Shown here piece by piece: positions 41,243 to 50,512 of a stretch of 64,000 nt of DNA (positions are counted from its first letter, which is position 1; the number at the start of each line of letters is the position of its first letter). This stretch comes from an uncultured Clostridia bacterium (lineage in GTDB: Bacteria > Bacillota > Clostridia > UBA1381). The notes under the pieces are model-generated. The model worked only from the letters and a program-made list of their open reading frames with translations. It did no database searches and had not been told where the DNA came from. The stretch is from NCBI GenBank assembly GCA_947624485.1, contig CANQKM010000011.1, forward strand, positions 1-64,000, read 5' to 3'. The translations under genes were made by a program, and so were the position numbers.

Positions 41243-43168
41243 ATGGAAAAATTCTACATTACAACGGCAATCGCGTACACGTCGAAAAAGCCTCACATCG
41301 GCAACACGTACGAGATAATTCTCACCGACGCGATAGCGCGCTTTAACCGCTTTATCGGCAGGGACGTGTTTTTCCTGACCGGCACGGACGAGCATGGTCA
41401 GAAGATACAGGAAATAGCCGAAGCGGAGGGCATAACGCCTAAAGAACACGTCGATAAAATAGCCGGCGAGATAAAGCAGATTGCCGACATGCTCAACATA
41501 AGCTACGACAAATTTATCCGCACCACCGACGATTACCACGAAAAGGCGGTGCAGAAGATATTCAGGACGCTCTACGAAAAGGGCGATATATACAAGTCGG
41601 AGTACGAGGGCTGGTACTGTACGCCGTGCGAGTCGTTCTGGACAAACACGCAGCTTGCTGACGGCAAATGCCCCGACTGCGGACGCGAGGTGAAAAAGGC
41701 GAAGGAGGAGGCGTACTTCTTCAAAATGAGCAAATACCAGGATAAGCTCATGGAGTACATCGAAGCTCACCCCGAATTTATACAGCCCGAATCGCGCAAA
41801 AATGAAATGGTAAACAACTTCCTAAAGCCCGGCTTGCAGGATTTATGCGTGTCGCGCACGAGCTTCTCGTGGGGAATACCGGTGGATTTCGATCCCGGAC
41901 ACGTCGTATACGTGTGGATCGACGCACTTTCAAACTATATCACCGCGCTCGGCTACTCACCCGACGAAAAGGGCGGGCTTTACAAAAAATACTGGCCCGC
42001 GGACGTGCATATTATAGGCAAGGATATTCTGCGTTTCCACACGATTTACTGGCCCATAATGCTCATGGCGCTCGGCGAGCCGCTCCCGAAGCAGGTGTTC
42101 GGTCACCCGTGGATGCTTGTCGGCGAGGAAAAAATGTCAAAGTCGCGCGGCAACGTGATATACGCCGAGGATCTCGTAAAGCATTTCGGCGTTGACGCGG
42201 TGCGTTACTATTCGCTCCACGAAATGCCGTTCGCACAGGACGGAACAATCACGTACGAGGTGTTCATAAGCCGCTTTAACAGCGACCTCGCGAACACTCT
42301 CGGCAATCTCGTGAACCGCACCGTCGCGATGATCAACAAGTATTTTGACGGTGTAATACAGCCCGGCGGTACCGCCGGTGAGTTTGACGGCGACTTAAAG
42401 GCTGTCGCCACGGGAGCGCTCGGCAAAATCATGAAGAAAATGGAGACGCTCCACGTCGCGGACAGTCTTGACGAAATATGGACGGTCGTAAACCGCGCGA
42501 ACAAGTATATCGACGAAACGATGCCGTGGGTACTCGCGAAGGACGAAAGTCAAAGAGCGCGTCTCGGCACGGTGCTGTACAACCTCATAGAAACAATCCG
42601 AATCATAACGTCGCTTTTAAGCTCGTACATGCCAGAAACGGCAGAAAAAATAGCGGCGCAGACGGGCGCGACGGCGCTTGATTTTGCAAACGCGGACAAA
42701 TTCGGCGTAACGGAAGCAGGCGTAAAGGTCGGCGAGGCGGTGCCGCTGTTCGCGAGAATAGACGCGGAAAAGAAGCTCGCGGAGCTTGAAGAGGAACTGT
42801 CGGCGGACGCGGAGGAAGAGAAAATCGAAATCGCGCCGTACAAGGACTATATCGAATTTGAGGAATTTGAAAAGCTCGACATACGCGTCGGCAAGGTAAT
42901 AGAGTGCGAAAAAGTACCGAAGTCCTCAAAGCTGCTGCGCTTCACTCTGCAGGTCGGAAGCGACACAAGGCAGATTTTATCGGGCATTTCAAAATATCAC
43001 ACGCCGGAGGAGCTTATCGGCAAAAATGTGCTGTTTGTGGCGAATTTGAAGCCGCGCAAGATGATGGGACTTGAATCGTGCGGCATGATTTTGTCGGCTG
43101 AATACAACGACGAGCTGACCGTTCTGACGACCTTGAAGGATATTCAGAGCGGCGCGGAAGTGGTATAA
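41243..43168 (+). CDS. metG: methionyl-tRNA synthetase
   Basis: 641 residues. Class I synthetase: HIGN in KKPHIGNTYE, zinc knuckle CTPCESFW and CPDCG, KMSKS loop EEKMSKSRGNV, and a C-terminal tRNA-binding (EMAP-like) domain from about 535 (EEFEKLDIRVGKVIE). GAAAGGAG before the ATG. No T-box is visible upstream, only REP elements. Confidence 0.97.
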   Translation: MEKFYITTAIAYTSKKPHIGNTYEIILTDAIARFNRFIGRDVFFLTGTDEHGQKIQEIAEAEGITPKEHVDKIAGEIKQIADMLNISYDKFIRTTDDYHEKAVQKIFRTLYEKGDIYKSEYEGWYCTPCESFWTNTQLADGKCPDCGREVKKAKEEAYFFKMSKYQDKLMEYIEAHPEFIQPESRKNEMVNNFLKPGLQDLCVSRTSFSWGIPVDFDPGHVVYVWIDALSNYITALGYSPDEKGGLYKKYWPADVHIIGKDILRFHTIYWPIMLMALGEPLPKQVFGHPWMLVGEEKMSKSRGNVIYAEDLVKHFGVDAVRYYSLHEMPFAQDGTITYEVFISRFNSDLANTLGNLVNRTVAMINKYFDGVIQPGGTAGEFDGDLKAVATGALGKIMKKMETLHVADSLDEIWTVVNRANKYIDETMPWVLAKDESQRARLGTVLYNLIETIRIITSLLSSYMPETAEKIAAQTGATALDFANADKFGVTEAGVKVGEAVPLFARIDAEKKLAELEEELSADAEEEKIEIAPYKDYIEFEEFEKLDIRVGKVIECEKVPKSSKLLRFTLQVGSDTRQILSGISKYHTPEELIGKNVLFVANLKPRKMMGLESCGMILSAEYNDELTVLTTLKDIQSGAEVV

Positions 43169-43193
43169 TCGGATATTGTGAAGGAGGATTAAC

Positions 43194-44546
43194 ATGGGCA
43201 AGCTATTCGGAACCGACGGCATAAGAGGTATCGCGAACAAGGATTTAACAGCCGATTTGGCGTTCAAAACAGGTCAGAGCGGCGCGTACGTGCTGACGAA
43301 GCACAGCACGGGACACCGTCCGCGCATACTCATAGGCAAGGACACAAGAAAGTCGGGCGATATGCTCGAAGCGGCGCTGACTGCCGGACTTTGCTCTATG
43401 GGAGCGAAGGTGATACCGCTCGGCGTAGTGCCGACGCCGGCTGTCGCGTATCTGACGCGGCTTTACAAGGCTGACGCCGGCGTTGTGATAAGCGCGTCGC
43501 ACAACCCCTGCGAGTACAACGGCATAAAGTTTTTCAATCAGGACGGCTACAAATTAAGCGACGCGATCGAGAACGAGATTGAAAGCTACATTCTGGGCGA
43601 AAAGAAAATAGAAAATCTCCCGACGCACGGCGGCGTGGGCTACGTCAGCGCGAACCACAACGCGGTCGAGGATTACGTCGCGTTCGCGGTATCGACGATA
43701 GACTGCCGCCTCGACGGCATGAAAATAGCGATTGACTGCGCGAACGGCGCGGCGTACGAAACGGCGTTCAAAGCGCTGAACAAGCTCGGCGCGAACGTTG
43801 AAGCGATCCACAACACGCCCGACGGCGTGAACATAAATTACAAATGCGGCTCGACGCACATGGAGAGCCTGCAGGCGTACGTCACGTCGATCGGCGCGGA
43901 CGTGGGACTGGCGTTCGACGGCGACGCGGACAGACTGCTCGCGGTTGACGAGAACGGCAATCTCATAGACGGCGACCAGATCATGGCTGCGTGCGCAAAG
44001 TTCATGCGCGAGAACGGCACGCTGAAGCAGAACACGCTCGTCGCGACCGTTATGAGCAACCTCGGTCTGTTTATCGCGGGCGACAAGTTAGGTTTGCACA
44101 TACCGCGCACGAAGGTCGGCGACCGCTACGTGCTTGAAGAAATGCTTGCTAACGGCTACAATATCGGCGGCGAGCAGTCGGGACATATAATCTTCCTCGA
44201 CCACAACACCACCGGCGACGGACTTGTGAGTGCGCTGCAGTTTTTGTCGGTGCTGAAAAAGACGGGCATGAAAGCGTCCGAGGCGGCCGGCATAGTAAAG
44301 GTGATGCCGCAGGTACTCAAAAACGCAGCGGTAAAGCCCGAAAACAAGAGTACATACATGGAAAACGAGGAAATAGCGGCGGCGTGCAAATCGCTTGAGG
44401 ACGAGTTCGCGGGCGAGGGCAGAGTGCTTATCCGCCCGTCGGGAACGGAGCCGCTCGTAAGAGTAATGATTGAAGGCAAGGACGTTGAGTACATAACGAA
44501 AAAGGCTGAGGAGCTTGCCGACATGATAGAGAGGATACTCGGTTAA
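43194..44546 (+). CDS. glmM: phosphoglucosamine mutase
   Basis: 450 residues. LFGTDGIRGIAN start, phosphoserine loop VVISASHNPCEYNG, metal-binding FDGDADRLLAVD, sugar-binding GGEQSGH and RPSGTEPLVRV. It makes glucosamine-1-phosphate for peptidoglycan. GGAGG precedes the ATG. Confidence 0.96.
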   Translation: MGKLFGTDGIRGIANKDLTADLAFKTGQSGAYVLTKHSTGHRPRILIGKDTRKSGDMLEAALTAGLCSMGAKVIPLGVVPTPAVAYLTRLYKADAGVVISASHNPCEYNGIKFFNQDGYKLSDAIENEIESYILGEKKIENLPTHGGVGYVSANHNAVEDYVAFAVSTIDCRLDGMKIAIDCANGAAYETAFKALNKLGANVEAIHNTPDGVNINYKCGSTHMESLQAYVTSIGADVGLAFDGDADRLLAVDENGNLIDGDQIMAACAKFMRENGTLKQNTLVATVMSNLGLFIAGDKLGLHIPRTKVGDRYVLEEMLANGYNIGGEQSGHIIFLDHNTTGDGLVSALQFLSVLKKTGMKASEAAGIVKVMPQVLKNAAVKPENKSTYMENEEIAAACKSLEDEFAGEGRVLIRPSGTEPLVRVMIEGKDVEYITKKAEELADMIERILG

Positions 44547-44565
44547 ACGTATGGAGGTAAGGAAA

Positions 44566-45321
44566 ATGCTGAATTTGGTAACATGGGTGGCTGTGCTTGC
44601 AATGACCGCTGCCTGCGGCGTTACGGGCGGCACGAATACAGCTCCTGCCGAATCGGAGCTTAGCGGCAAAACGATAGCGTTTGTCGGCGACAGTATATGC
44701 TACGGCACAAACTATCACGGCGGCTACGCAAAGCTTATCGGCGAGGACGAGGGTATGAGCGTCACAAACGCCGGACTGGGCGGCGCGACGGTAGCGCGCG
44801 GCGTGAAGTGGACGGCTGACAGCGACGGCGTGCGTCCGAATATCATTGATATGACAGAAGGTCTTGACGGTGAGTTTGACTATATAATCGCCGAGGGCGG
44901 CGTAAACGATTTCTGGAACCACGCGCCTTTGGGTGAGCTTACGGACGGCTTTGAGGGTGACTTTGACGACACGACCTACGCGGGCGCGCTCGAAACGATA
45001 TTTTCCGATATACGCGCGCTCCACCCCGAAAGCAAGGCGGGTTACGTAATAATACACGATCCGTTCACGTATGACGCGGAAGAAGGCTTCGCGCCGTTTT
45101 ACGAGATGACAAAGGCGGCGTGCGACAAGTGGGGCGTGCCGTATCTCGATCTGTACGCCGTAAACAACCGGACCGTCGGCGTAAACGTGCGCGACGCGGA
45201 GCAAAAGAAAAAGTATTTCAGCGCGGGCGACAACCCCGACGGCGACGGCTGCCACCCGAACGAGGAGGGCTACAGGCAGATTTACGTAGGGCCTATGACC
45301 GAATGGCTGAAAACGCTGTAG
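44566..45321 (+). CDS. SGNH/GDSL-hydrolase lipoprotein
   Basis: About 251 residues. The ATG at 44566 follows GGAGGTAAGG and is preferred over 44551. Lipoprotein-like signal ending in a TAAC lipobox at about residue 21. SGNH blocks: FVGDSICYG (catalytic Ser), GLGGAT, GGVNDFW (Asn) and DGCHPNEEG (Asp/His). Extracellular esterase or deacylase of unknown substrate. Linked to rsmG by 7 bases. Confidence 0.83.
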   Translation: MLNLVTWVAVLAMTAACGVTGGTNTAPAESELSGKTIAFVGDSICYGTNYHGGYAKLIGEDEGMSVTNAGLGGATVARGVKWTADSDGVRPNIIDMTEGLDGEFDYIIAEGGVNDFWNHAPLGELTDGFEGDFDDTTYAGALETIFSDIRALHPESKAGYVIIHDPFTYDAEEGFAPFYEMTKAACDKWGVPYLDLYAVNNRTVGVNVRDAEQKKKYFSAGDNPDGDGCHPNEEGYRQIYVGPMTEWLKTL

Positions 45322-45328
45322 GAGAAAC

Positions 45329-46057
45329 ATGAAAAATCTTATACAAAACGGAGCAAAGCAGCTTAATATACGGCTTGACGACAGACAGACGGAGCAGCTT
45401 GTGCGCTATGCTGAGATGCTCGTTGAGCGGAACGAAAAGGTAAATCTCACCGCGATAACTGACGGCGATGGCATAGCGACAAAGCATTTCCTCGACAGCC
45501 TTACGGCGCTCTGCACGGGACACGTTAAGGGAAAAGTCATAGACGTCGGTACGGGCGCGGGCTTTCCGGGACTTGTACTGAAAATCGCAAAGCCGGAGCT
45601 TAACGTAACGCTTCTCGACAGCCTTAACAAGCGGCTTGTATTCCTTAAAGACGTGTGCGATGAATTAAATATCGAAGGCGCGGAGCTTGTTCACGCGCGC
45701 GCCGAGGACGGCGGACGAGACGGGAAGTACCGCGGCATGTTCGACACCGCAGTATCGCGCGCCGTTGCGAATTTGACGGTACTGTCGGAGTGGTGCCTGC
45801 CGTTTGTAAAGCAGGGCGGTTACTTCCTCGCGCTAAAGGGACCGCTCGCCGACAAGGAGCTAAAGGACGCGCGCCGCGCGATAAAAATTCTCGGCGGCGA
45901 GGTAGAGGACGTGTACGGGGCGGACATACCGTTTACCGACCTCAGGCACAAGATAATCGTGATAAAAAAAGTAGGACAAACTCCCCTAAAATACCCGCGC
46001 AAAGCCGGTATTGCGACAAAAACTCCTATCGGAACTCCGTACAATTTATCGAAATAA
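45329..46057 (+). CDS. rsmG: 16S rRNA m7G527 methyltransferase
   Basis: 242 residues. VNLTAITDGDGIATKHFLDS, the SAM motif VIDVGTGAGFPGLVLKI and SRAVANLTVLSEWCLPFV are typical RsmG. AGGAG before the ATG. The gene is normally next to gidA or noc near the origin; here the SGNH gene precedes and a ParB-like gene follows. Confidence 0.94.
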   Translation: MKNLIQNGAKQLNIRLDDRQTEQLVRYAEMLVERNEKVNLTAITDGDGIATKHFLDSLTALCTGHVKGKVIDVGTGAGFPGLVLKIAKPELNVTLLDSLNKRLVFLKDVCDELNIEGAELVHARAEDGGRDGKYRGMFDTAVSRAVANLTVLSEWCLPFVKQGGYFLALKGPLADKELKDARRAIKILGGEVEDVYGADIPFTDLRHKIIVIKKVGQTPLKYPRKAGIATKTPIGTPYNLSK

Positions 46058-46101
46058 AAAAATCATGTAAAACGGTGTCAAAACGCGGCGCACGATAACG
46101 C

Positions 46102-46129
46102 TTGCGCGCGCGGAAAAAAGTGCTATAAT
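46102..46129 (+). promoter_or_regulatory. probable promoter of the ParB/Noc gene
   Basis: TTGCGC, 16 bases, TATAAT. Predicted start near 46136, leaving a long leader. Confidence 0.5.
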
Positions 46130-46135
46130 AATAAC

Positions 46136-46346
46136 TGTAAGACAGACAAGTATCAAAAAGGTACATCACAACAGGGTTTCCCCAAGGCCCTGTCTACCCC
46201 CAAAATTGTCTTACACCTTCCACCACCGAGGGTAAATGGCGATAATGTATATACATCATGTGTTTTCATCAATGGCGTACATTATCGCCGCTTACTCTTT
46301 TTATTTTGTGAATTGCACGGAAAATCTGCCGATAGGAGACACCGAC
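46136..46346 (+). promoter_or_regulatory. structured leader RNA candidate before the ParB/Noc gene
   Basis: About 210 bases with three stem sets: TGTAAGACA (46136-46144) with TGTCTTACA (46207-46215), enclosing ACAGGG (46171-46176) with CCCTGT (46188-46193); then GGCGATAATGTA (46238-46249) with TACATTATCGCC (46278-46289). The outer stem begins at the predicted transcript start. A nested palindrome ATGTATATACAT lies at 46245-46256. I do not recognise a known riboswitch. Confidence 0.45.
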
Positions 46347-47159
46347 ATGATAAAATTACTCAAAAAACAAACCGATCCCGACGCGCCGCGCGCGGAGCTT
46401 CTGCCGCTTGACGTTATCGCGCCGAACCCGAACCAGCCGAGAAGGTATTTTGAACAGTCGGCAATGGAGGAGCTTCGCGACTCGATACTCGAATACGGCG
46501 TGATACAGCCGATAACGGTGCGCCGCCTGCACGGAGAGTACGAGCTTGTGGCGGGCGAAAGACGCTTCCGCGCCGCGCAGATGGCTGGGCTTACGGAAAT
46601 ACCGGCTGTGGTAATTGACGCGGACAGCGACAAATCCGCGATTCTCGCGCTGTTGGAAAATCTGCAGCGTGAGGATCTGTCATTTTTCGAGGTCGCCGAG
46701 AGCTACAAAAGCCTTATACGCCGTCAGGGCATGACGGAGACGGAAATAGCCGAAAAGGTCGGAAAAAGCCGCTCGTCGGTCGCGAATAAGATACGCCTTT
46801 TGCGGCTTCCGCCGCTCGTAAAAAAGGTGATACGCGACTACGATTTAACGGAGCGTCACGCGCGCGCCCTTTTGCTGCTTCCCGACGAGGAAAAGCAGCT
46901 TGAAGCGGTAAAAACCGTGTGCCGCGATAATTTGAGCGTTGCGCAGACCGAGCGGCTTGTGCGCGACATGAACGCCGCCGCACGCAAGCGCGCAATGCCG
47001 ATAAACGAGCTGCGCGTCACAAAGGAAAACGACGTCAAGGTATTCCGCAACACCGTCACAAAGGCTGTCGATATGATGAAAAAGAGCGGTATCGACGCCG
47101 AGCTTGAAGAAAAAAATCACGACTGGGGTACGGAATACATAATAAAGGTTAAGAAATAA
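46347..47159 (+). CDS. ParB/Spo0J/Noc-family nucleoid-binding protein
   Basis: About 270 residues from the ATG at 46347 (TAGGAGAC upstream). The ParB N-terminal CTP-binding domain has NPNQPRRYFEQSAMEEL and GERRFRAAQMAG; the central helix-turn-helix is TETEIAEKVGKSRSSVANKIRLL; a C-terminal dimerisation part follows. Position after rsmG and absence of an adjacent parA suggest Noc rather than the partition ParB, but this cannot be settled here. Confidence 0.88.
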   Translation: MIKLLKKQTDPDAPRAELLPLDVIAPNPNQPRRYFEQSAMEELRDSILEYGVIQPITVRRLHGEYELVAGERRFRAAQMAGLTEIPAVVIDADSDKSAILALLENLQREDLSFFEVAESYKSLIRRQGMTETEIAEKVGKSRSSVANKIRLLRLPPLVKKVIRDYDLTERHARALLLLPDEEKQLEAVKTVCRDNLSVAQTERLVRDMNAAARKRAMPINELRVTKENDVKVFRNTVTKAVDMMKKSGIDAELEEKNHDWGTEYIIKVKK

Positions 47160-47181
47160 GGTGAAAAAGGTAAAAAAATGC

Positions 47182-47210
47182 TTGACAATGCTGACTAAAA
47201 CCTATATAAT
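47182..47210 (+). promoter_or_regulatory. consensus sigma-A promoter of rpmH
   Basis: TTGACA, 17 bases, TATAAT; 80 bases before rpmH. The 130-base gap shows no DnaA-box cluster. Confidence 0.75.
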
Positions 47211-47289
47211 AGATAAGGTGTCTTGAATTAAGGATAGTTTACTAAGCCCGTCAAACGGGGCGGGAGAAAGCAGAGGAGGTGCTTCAGGA

Positions 47290-47424
47290 ATGAAAATGAC
47301 ATATCAGCCGAAAAAGCGTCAGCGCTCAAAGGAACACGGCTTCAGAAAGAGAATGTCCACAAAGTCGGGAAGAAAGATTCTTGCGGGAAGAAGACTGAGA
47401 GGCAGAAAGAAGTTATCTGCATAA
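47290..47424 (+). CDS. rpmH: ribosomal protein L34 (bL34)
   Basis: 44 residues, too short for the ORF track. Starts [20 protein letters not shown] and ends [12 protein letters not shown], the canonical L34 sequence. AGGAGG lies 12 bases before the ATG. First gene of rpmH-rnpA-yidD-yidC-jag. Confidence 0.96.
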   Translation: MKMTYQPKKRQRSKEHGFRKRMSTKSGRKILAGRRLRGRKKLSA

Positions 47425-47493
47425 TATGGGACTTTGGCAGGAAGCATGAAGGGATTGTGCTTGCTGCTTTTTTTCTTAAAGGGTGCGAGAAAC

Positions 47494-47826
47494 ATGAAAA
47501 ACACTCAAAGCTTAAAGCTCAACCGCGACTTTCGCCGCGCCTATAAGGGCGCGAGCCATGCGGGCGGTTACACCGTGGTATACGCGAGAAAGAACCGCTG
47601 CGGCTTTAACCGTCTCGGACTTACCGTCAGCAAAACGGCGGGAAAGGCAGTCGTGCGCAACCGCTTAAAGCGGCTGATGCGCGAAAGCTACCGTTTAATG
47701 GAGGACGATATACGCGAGGGCTACGACATAATAATCGTGGCGCGCAACCGCGCGGTCGGAAAGACATTTGAGCAGATAAGAAGCGACGTCAGCTTTTCGC
47801 TGAACAAGCTTGAAATGAAGAAATGA
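47494..47826 (+). CDS. rnpA: ribonuclease P protein component
   Basis: 110 residues from the ATG at 47494. The ORF-track start at 47434 adds a non-conserved hydrophobic stretch. Family core is [22 protein letters not shown] (RNR motif) with the N-terminal [12 protein letters not shown]. It binds RNase P RNA to mature tRNA 5' ends. The stop overlaps yidD (ATGA). Confidence 0.94.
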   Translation: MKNTQSLKLNRDFRRAYKGASHAGGYTVVYARKNRCGFNRLGLTVSKTAGKAVVRNRLKRLMRESYRLMEDDIREGYDIIIVARNRAVGKTFEQIRSDVSFSLNKLEMKK

Positions 47827-48068
47827 AAAAGGTTTTAACAAAATCGATAGAATTTTACAGACACCACATATCACCGTATAAGGGCGGGGCATGCTGCCGA
47901 TTTTACCCGACCTGCTCACAATATGCACTCGAAGCAATCGAAATACACGGTGCGGCAAAGGGAACATACCTTGCCGTCAGGCGGCTTTTAAAGTGTCATC
48001 CGTTCCATGAGGGGGGATATGATCCCGTTCCCCCGAAAAAGGAAAAGGACGGCGGAAAGGAAAAATAG
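47823..48068 (+). CDS. yidD: membrane protein insertion efficiency factor YidD
   Basis: 81 residues. [26 protein letters not shown] and [14 protein letters not shown] are the YidD signatures. Amphipathic inner-membrane factor that helps YidC. Overlaps rnpA by four bases. Confidence 0.94.
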   Translation: MKKVLTKSIEFYRHHISPYKGGACCRFYPTCSQYALEAIEIHGAAKGTYLAVRRLLKCHPFHEGGYDPVPPKKEKDGGKEK

Positions 48069-48073
48069 CGTAT

Positions 48074-49060
48074 ATGTTTGAGTTTCTTATTACTCGGCCG
48101 ATGGGCTTTATCATAAAGTTTATTTATGATTTCGCGCAGAATTACGGCGTAGCCATAATTTTGTTTACCATCGTAATAAAGATGATTTTGCTGCCGCTCA
48201 ATGTAAAATCGCAGAAATCATTGCGCAAGCAGCAGAAAATTCAACCGTATATCATGGAGCTTCAGGAGAAATATAAAAACGACCAGCAGAAGCTCCAGCA
48301 GGAAATGATGAAGGTCTATAAGAACAACAACGTAAGCATGACGGGCGGCTGTCTGCCGATGCTTATACAGTTCCCGATACTCATAGGTCTTTATCAGGTT
48401 ATCCAGAGACCGCTGCAGTACATGCTCGGCGTGGTATGGGACGGCGCGTACAACGAGATACTTCACCTGCGCGACGCGGCGGCGAATCTTGCCGCGAGCA
48501 TCCCGGGAATTATGGGAAATTACGCGGGCGCTGAACCGTTAAACATTTGGAACCAAGGTCAGATATTCATATCGAAATGGGCTGCCGCAGTGGGAACGCA
48601 GGGCTCGACGCTCGAAGGCGTTTCCGGCATGGCGCAGCACCCGTGGGTAGTAAATTTTGACTTTCTCGGTCTCGATTTGTCAACGGTACCCGGAGACGCG
48701 TTCAATCACGCGATTTCAAGCGGCGCGTGGATGGGACTTATAATCTTCATAATCCCGCTGCTTGCCGTTGTATCGTCCATAGTGTCGATGAAAATCTCGC
48801 AGATGCAGGCGGGACAGAACAACAGCGCAAACAACCAGGCAAACCAGATGAACAAGACGATGAATCTCATCATGCCCATAATGACCGGCTTTTTTACGAT
48901 AATCCTGCCGGCAGGTCTCGGACTTTACTGGATAATAAGCTCTGTTGTGCAGATAGTACAGCAGCTTGCGGTTAATTTTTATTTAGAAAAGAAAGGGGAG
49001 GACATAGTTGTCACCATTCCTGAGAAAAAACAGCTCCACGGAAAAAAGCGCAAGAAATAA
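48074..49060 (+). CDS. yidC: membrane protein insertase YidC
   Basis: 328 residues, short Gram-positive type. Five membrane helices, positively charged C1 loop (KSQKSLRKQQKIQPYIMELQ), CLPMLIQFPILIGLYQV, and IMPIMTGFFTIILPAGLGLYWIISS. Long central loop of about 80 residues between helices 2 and 3, somewhat larger than usual. Its tail overlaps the next gene by 53 bases. Confidence 0.95.
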   Translation: MFEFLITRPMGFIIKFIYDFAQNYGVAIILFTIVIKMILLPLNVKSQKSLRKQQKIQPYIMELQEKYKNDQQKLQQEMMKVYKNNNVSMTGGCLPMLIQFPILIGLYQVIQRPLQYMLGVVWDGAYNEILHLRDAAANLAASIPGIMGNYAGAEPLNIWNQGQIFISKWAAAVGTQGSTLEGVSGMAQHPWVVNFDFLGLDLSTVPGDAFNHAISSGAWMGLIIFIIPLLAVVSSIVSMKISQMQAGQNNSANNQANQMNKTMNLIMPIMTGFFTIILPAGLGLYWIISSVVQIVQQLAVNFYLEKKGEDIVVTIPEKKQLHGKKRKK

Positions 49061-50006
49061 GGAGGAAGCGATAGAACTCGCTCTTACCGAACTTGGCGTA
49101 TCACGTGAGGACGCTGAAATAGAAATTTTGGACGAAGGCTCGAAGGGCTTTCTCGGAATAGGCGCGAGAGACGCCCGCGTAAAGGTCACCGTTAAGGGCG
49201 CGGCTGAGGAAGCTGCCGCTGATGATTACGAGGAAGCGGCTCCCGCGGCGGTAAAGAATGAAGTAAAAAGAGAAGCCGTAAGAGAGACAAAGAGAGAGCC
49301 GAAGAGGAACAAGCCGACGCGCGAGTCGCTTGGTTCTCCCGATATGGACGCGAAAAAGTTTCTGGAGGACATTTTCGCGGCTATGAAGCTCGACGTTAAG
49401 GTAGACGCGGACTTCGACGGTGAGACGGTGGACATTAAGCTTACGGGCAATAACATGGGTATCGTAATAGGCAAGCGCGGCGACACGCTCGACAGCATCC
49501 AGTACCTCACCTCGCTCGTCGTAAACCAGCGCAGCGAGGAGTATATCAAGGTTTCGATAGATACCGAAAACTACCGCGAAAAGCGCACAGACGCGCTTCT
49601 GGCGCTGTCAAACCGCCTTGCGGCAAAGGTTGCGCGCACGGGCAAGAAGTTCACGTTAGAGCCGATGAACCCGTACGAGAGACGCGTTATCCACGCCAAT
49701 CTGCAGGACAATCCCGACGTAACGACGTTCTCAGTCGGTCAGGAGCCGTACAGAAAGGTTGTTATCGCGCCGAAGAACTCAAAGCCGTACAAGAAGGACG
49801 GCTACAAAAAGAGAGGAAACAGACGCAGACCGCAGCATCACGATAAGCCGGTTGCGGAAAAGACGGGCGAAAGCTACATCACAACGTACGACAAGCCTGC
49901 CGAACACCTCACCTATAAGGCTGACTTCAAGCCGCCCGCTCATAAGGCTGAATTTAAAAATATCGACGAATATTTCGAGGCTCACAGCGGCGACGATACA
50001 ATTTAA
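49008..50006 (+). CDS. jag: Jag/KhpB (EloR) RNA-binding protein
   Basis: 332 residues. Jag-N domain (SARNKEEAIELALTELGVSREDAEIEIL, about 13-65 with GFLGIGARDARV), charged linker, KH domain (NNMGIVIGKRGDTLDSIQYLTSL region) and R3H domain (LEPMNPYERRVIHANL). Translation appears to start at TTG (49008) behind GGGGAGG, inside yidC. RNA-binding partner of KhpA with a role in cell elongation. A long basic tail after the R3H domain is an extra. Confidence 0.92.
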   Translation: MSPFLRKNSSTEKSARNKEEAIELALTELGVSREDAEIEILDEGSKGFLGIGARDARVKVTVKGAAEEAAADDYEEAAPAAVKNEVKREAVRETKREPKRNKPTRESLGSPDMDAKKFLEDIFAAMKLDVKVDADFDGETVDIKLTGNNMGIVIGKRGDTLDSIQYLTSLVVNQRSEEYIKVSIDTENYREKRTDALLALSNRLAAKVARTGKKFTLEPMNPYERRVIHANLQDNPDVTTFSVGQEPYRKVVIAPKNSKPYKKDGYKKRGNRRRPQHHDKPVAEKTGESYITTYDKPAEHLTYKADFKPPAHKAEFKNIDEYFEAHSGDDTI

Positions 50007-50067
50007 AAAACAAAAAAAATATCCGCCCATGCAAGTGTGATATAAGACATCGTGAAACATGGTACTC

Positions 50068-50107
50068 AAAAAGCAAAAAGATGATTTTCTTCATCTTTTT
50101 GCTTTTT
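50068..50107. terminator. 17-bp AT-rich hairpin, likely bidirectional terminator
   Basis: AAAAAGCAAAAAGATGA and its exact complement TCATCTTTTTGCTTTTT enclose a six-base loop. The plus strand ends in T-rich sequence for jag; the minus strand serves the convergent XRE gene. Confidence 0.7.
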
Positions 50108-50169
50108 ATCATTCCATAATACATTGGATACATTTTTGTTGTTTGGCTAAAACATATATGACTATATGA

Positions 50170-50403
50170 TTAATTTTCAAAATATAAAAATTTATAGGCA
50201 GGTATATCAAGTGCCCGTGCAATTTTAAATAAAGTATCTAATGAAATAGCTTTGTAAATGTTGGGAGCTTCAATTTGTCCTATAAAAGAAACACCGCAAT
50301 TTAATTTTTCCGCAAGTTGCTCTTGCGTCAGAGAGTTCAATTTTCTATAATAAGCTATTTTCAATCCTATTTTTATATAATCATCTTTAAAATCTTTATT
50401 CAT
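50170..50403 (-). CDS. XRE-family regulator in AT-rich island
   Basis: About 77 residues from the ATG at 50403 behind GGGTG. Helix-turn-helix: IAYYRKLNSLTQEQLAEKL, SFIGQIEAPNIYKAISLDTL. AT-rich codons differ from neighbouring genes. Divergent from the stalk-domain gene at 50513; an inverted repeat overlaps that gene's -35 box. Confidence 0.85.
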   Translation of the reverse strand: MNKDFKDDYIKIGLKIAYYRKLNSLTQEQLAEKLNCGVSFIGQIEAPNIYKAISLDTLFKIARALDIPAYKFLYFEN

Positions 50404-50419
50404 TTTATCACCCAATATA

Positions 50420-50443
50420 ATTCTATCGTATTGACAATAGAAT
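50420..50443. promoter_or_regulatory. inverted repeat over the -35 box, candidate operator
   Basis: ATTCTAT, ten bases, ATAGAAT, covering TTGACA of the plus-strand promoter and lying just upstream of the XRE gene. Confidence 0.45.
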
Positions 50444-50459
50444 ATAAATATGATATTAT
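50431..50459 (+). promoter_or_regulatory. sigma-A promoter of the stalk-domain gene
   Basis: TTGACA, 17 bases, TATTAT. Confidence 0.65.
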
Positions 50460-50512
50460 TAGTATAATTATTACCATATGGATAATAAATATATCAAAAG
50501 GAGAGATTAAAA

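Noticed and set aside
46238-46289. parS or Noc-binding site before the ParB/Noc gene
   Set aside because: The inverted repeat does not match TGTTTCACGTGAAACA or ATTTCCCGGGAAAT.
47160-47289. oriC with DnaA boxes before rpmH
   Set aside because: No TTATCCACA-type boxes; only a promoter is visible.
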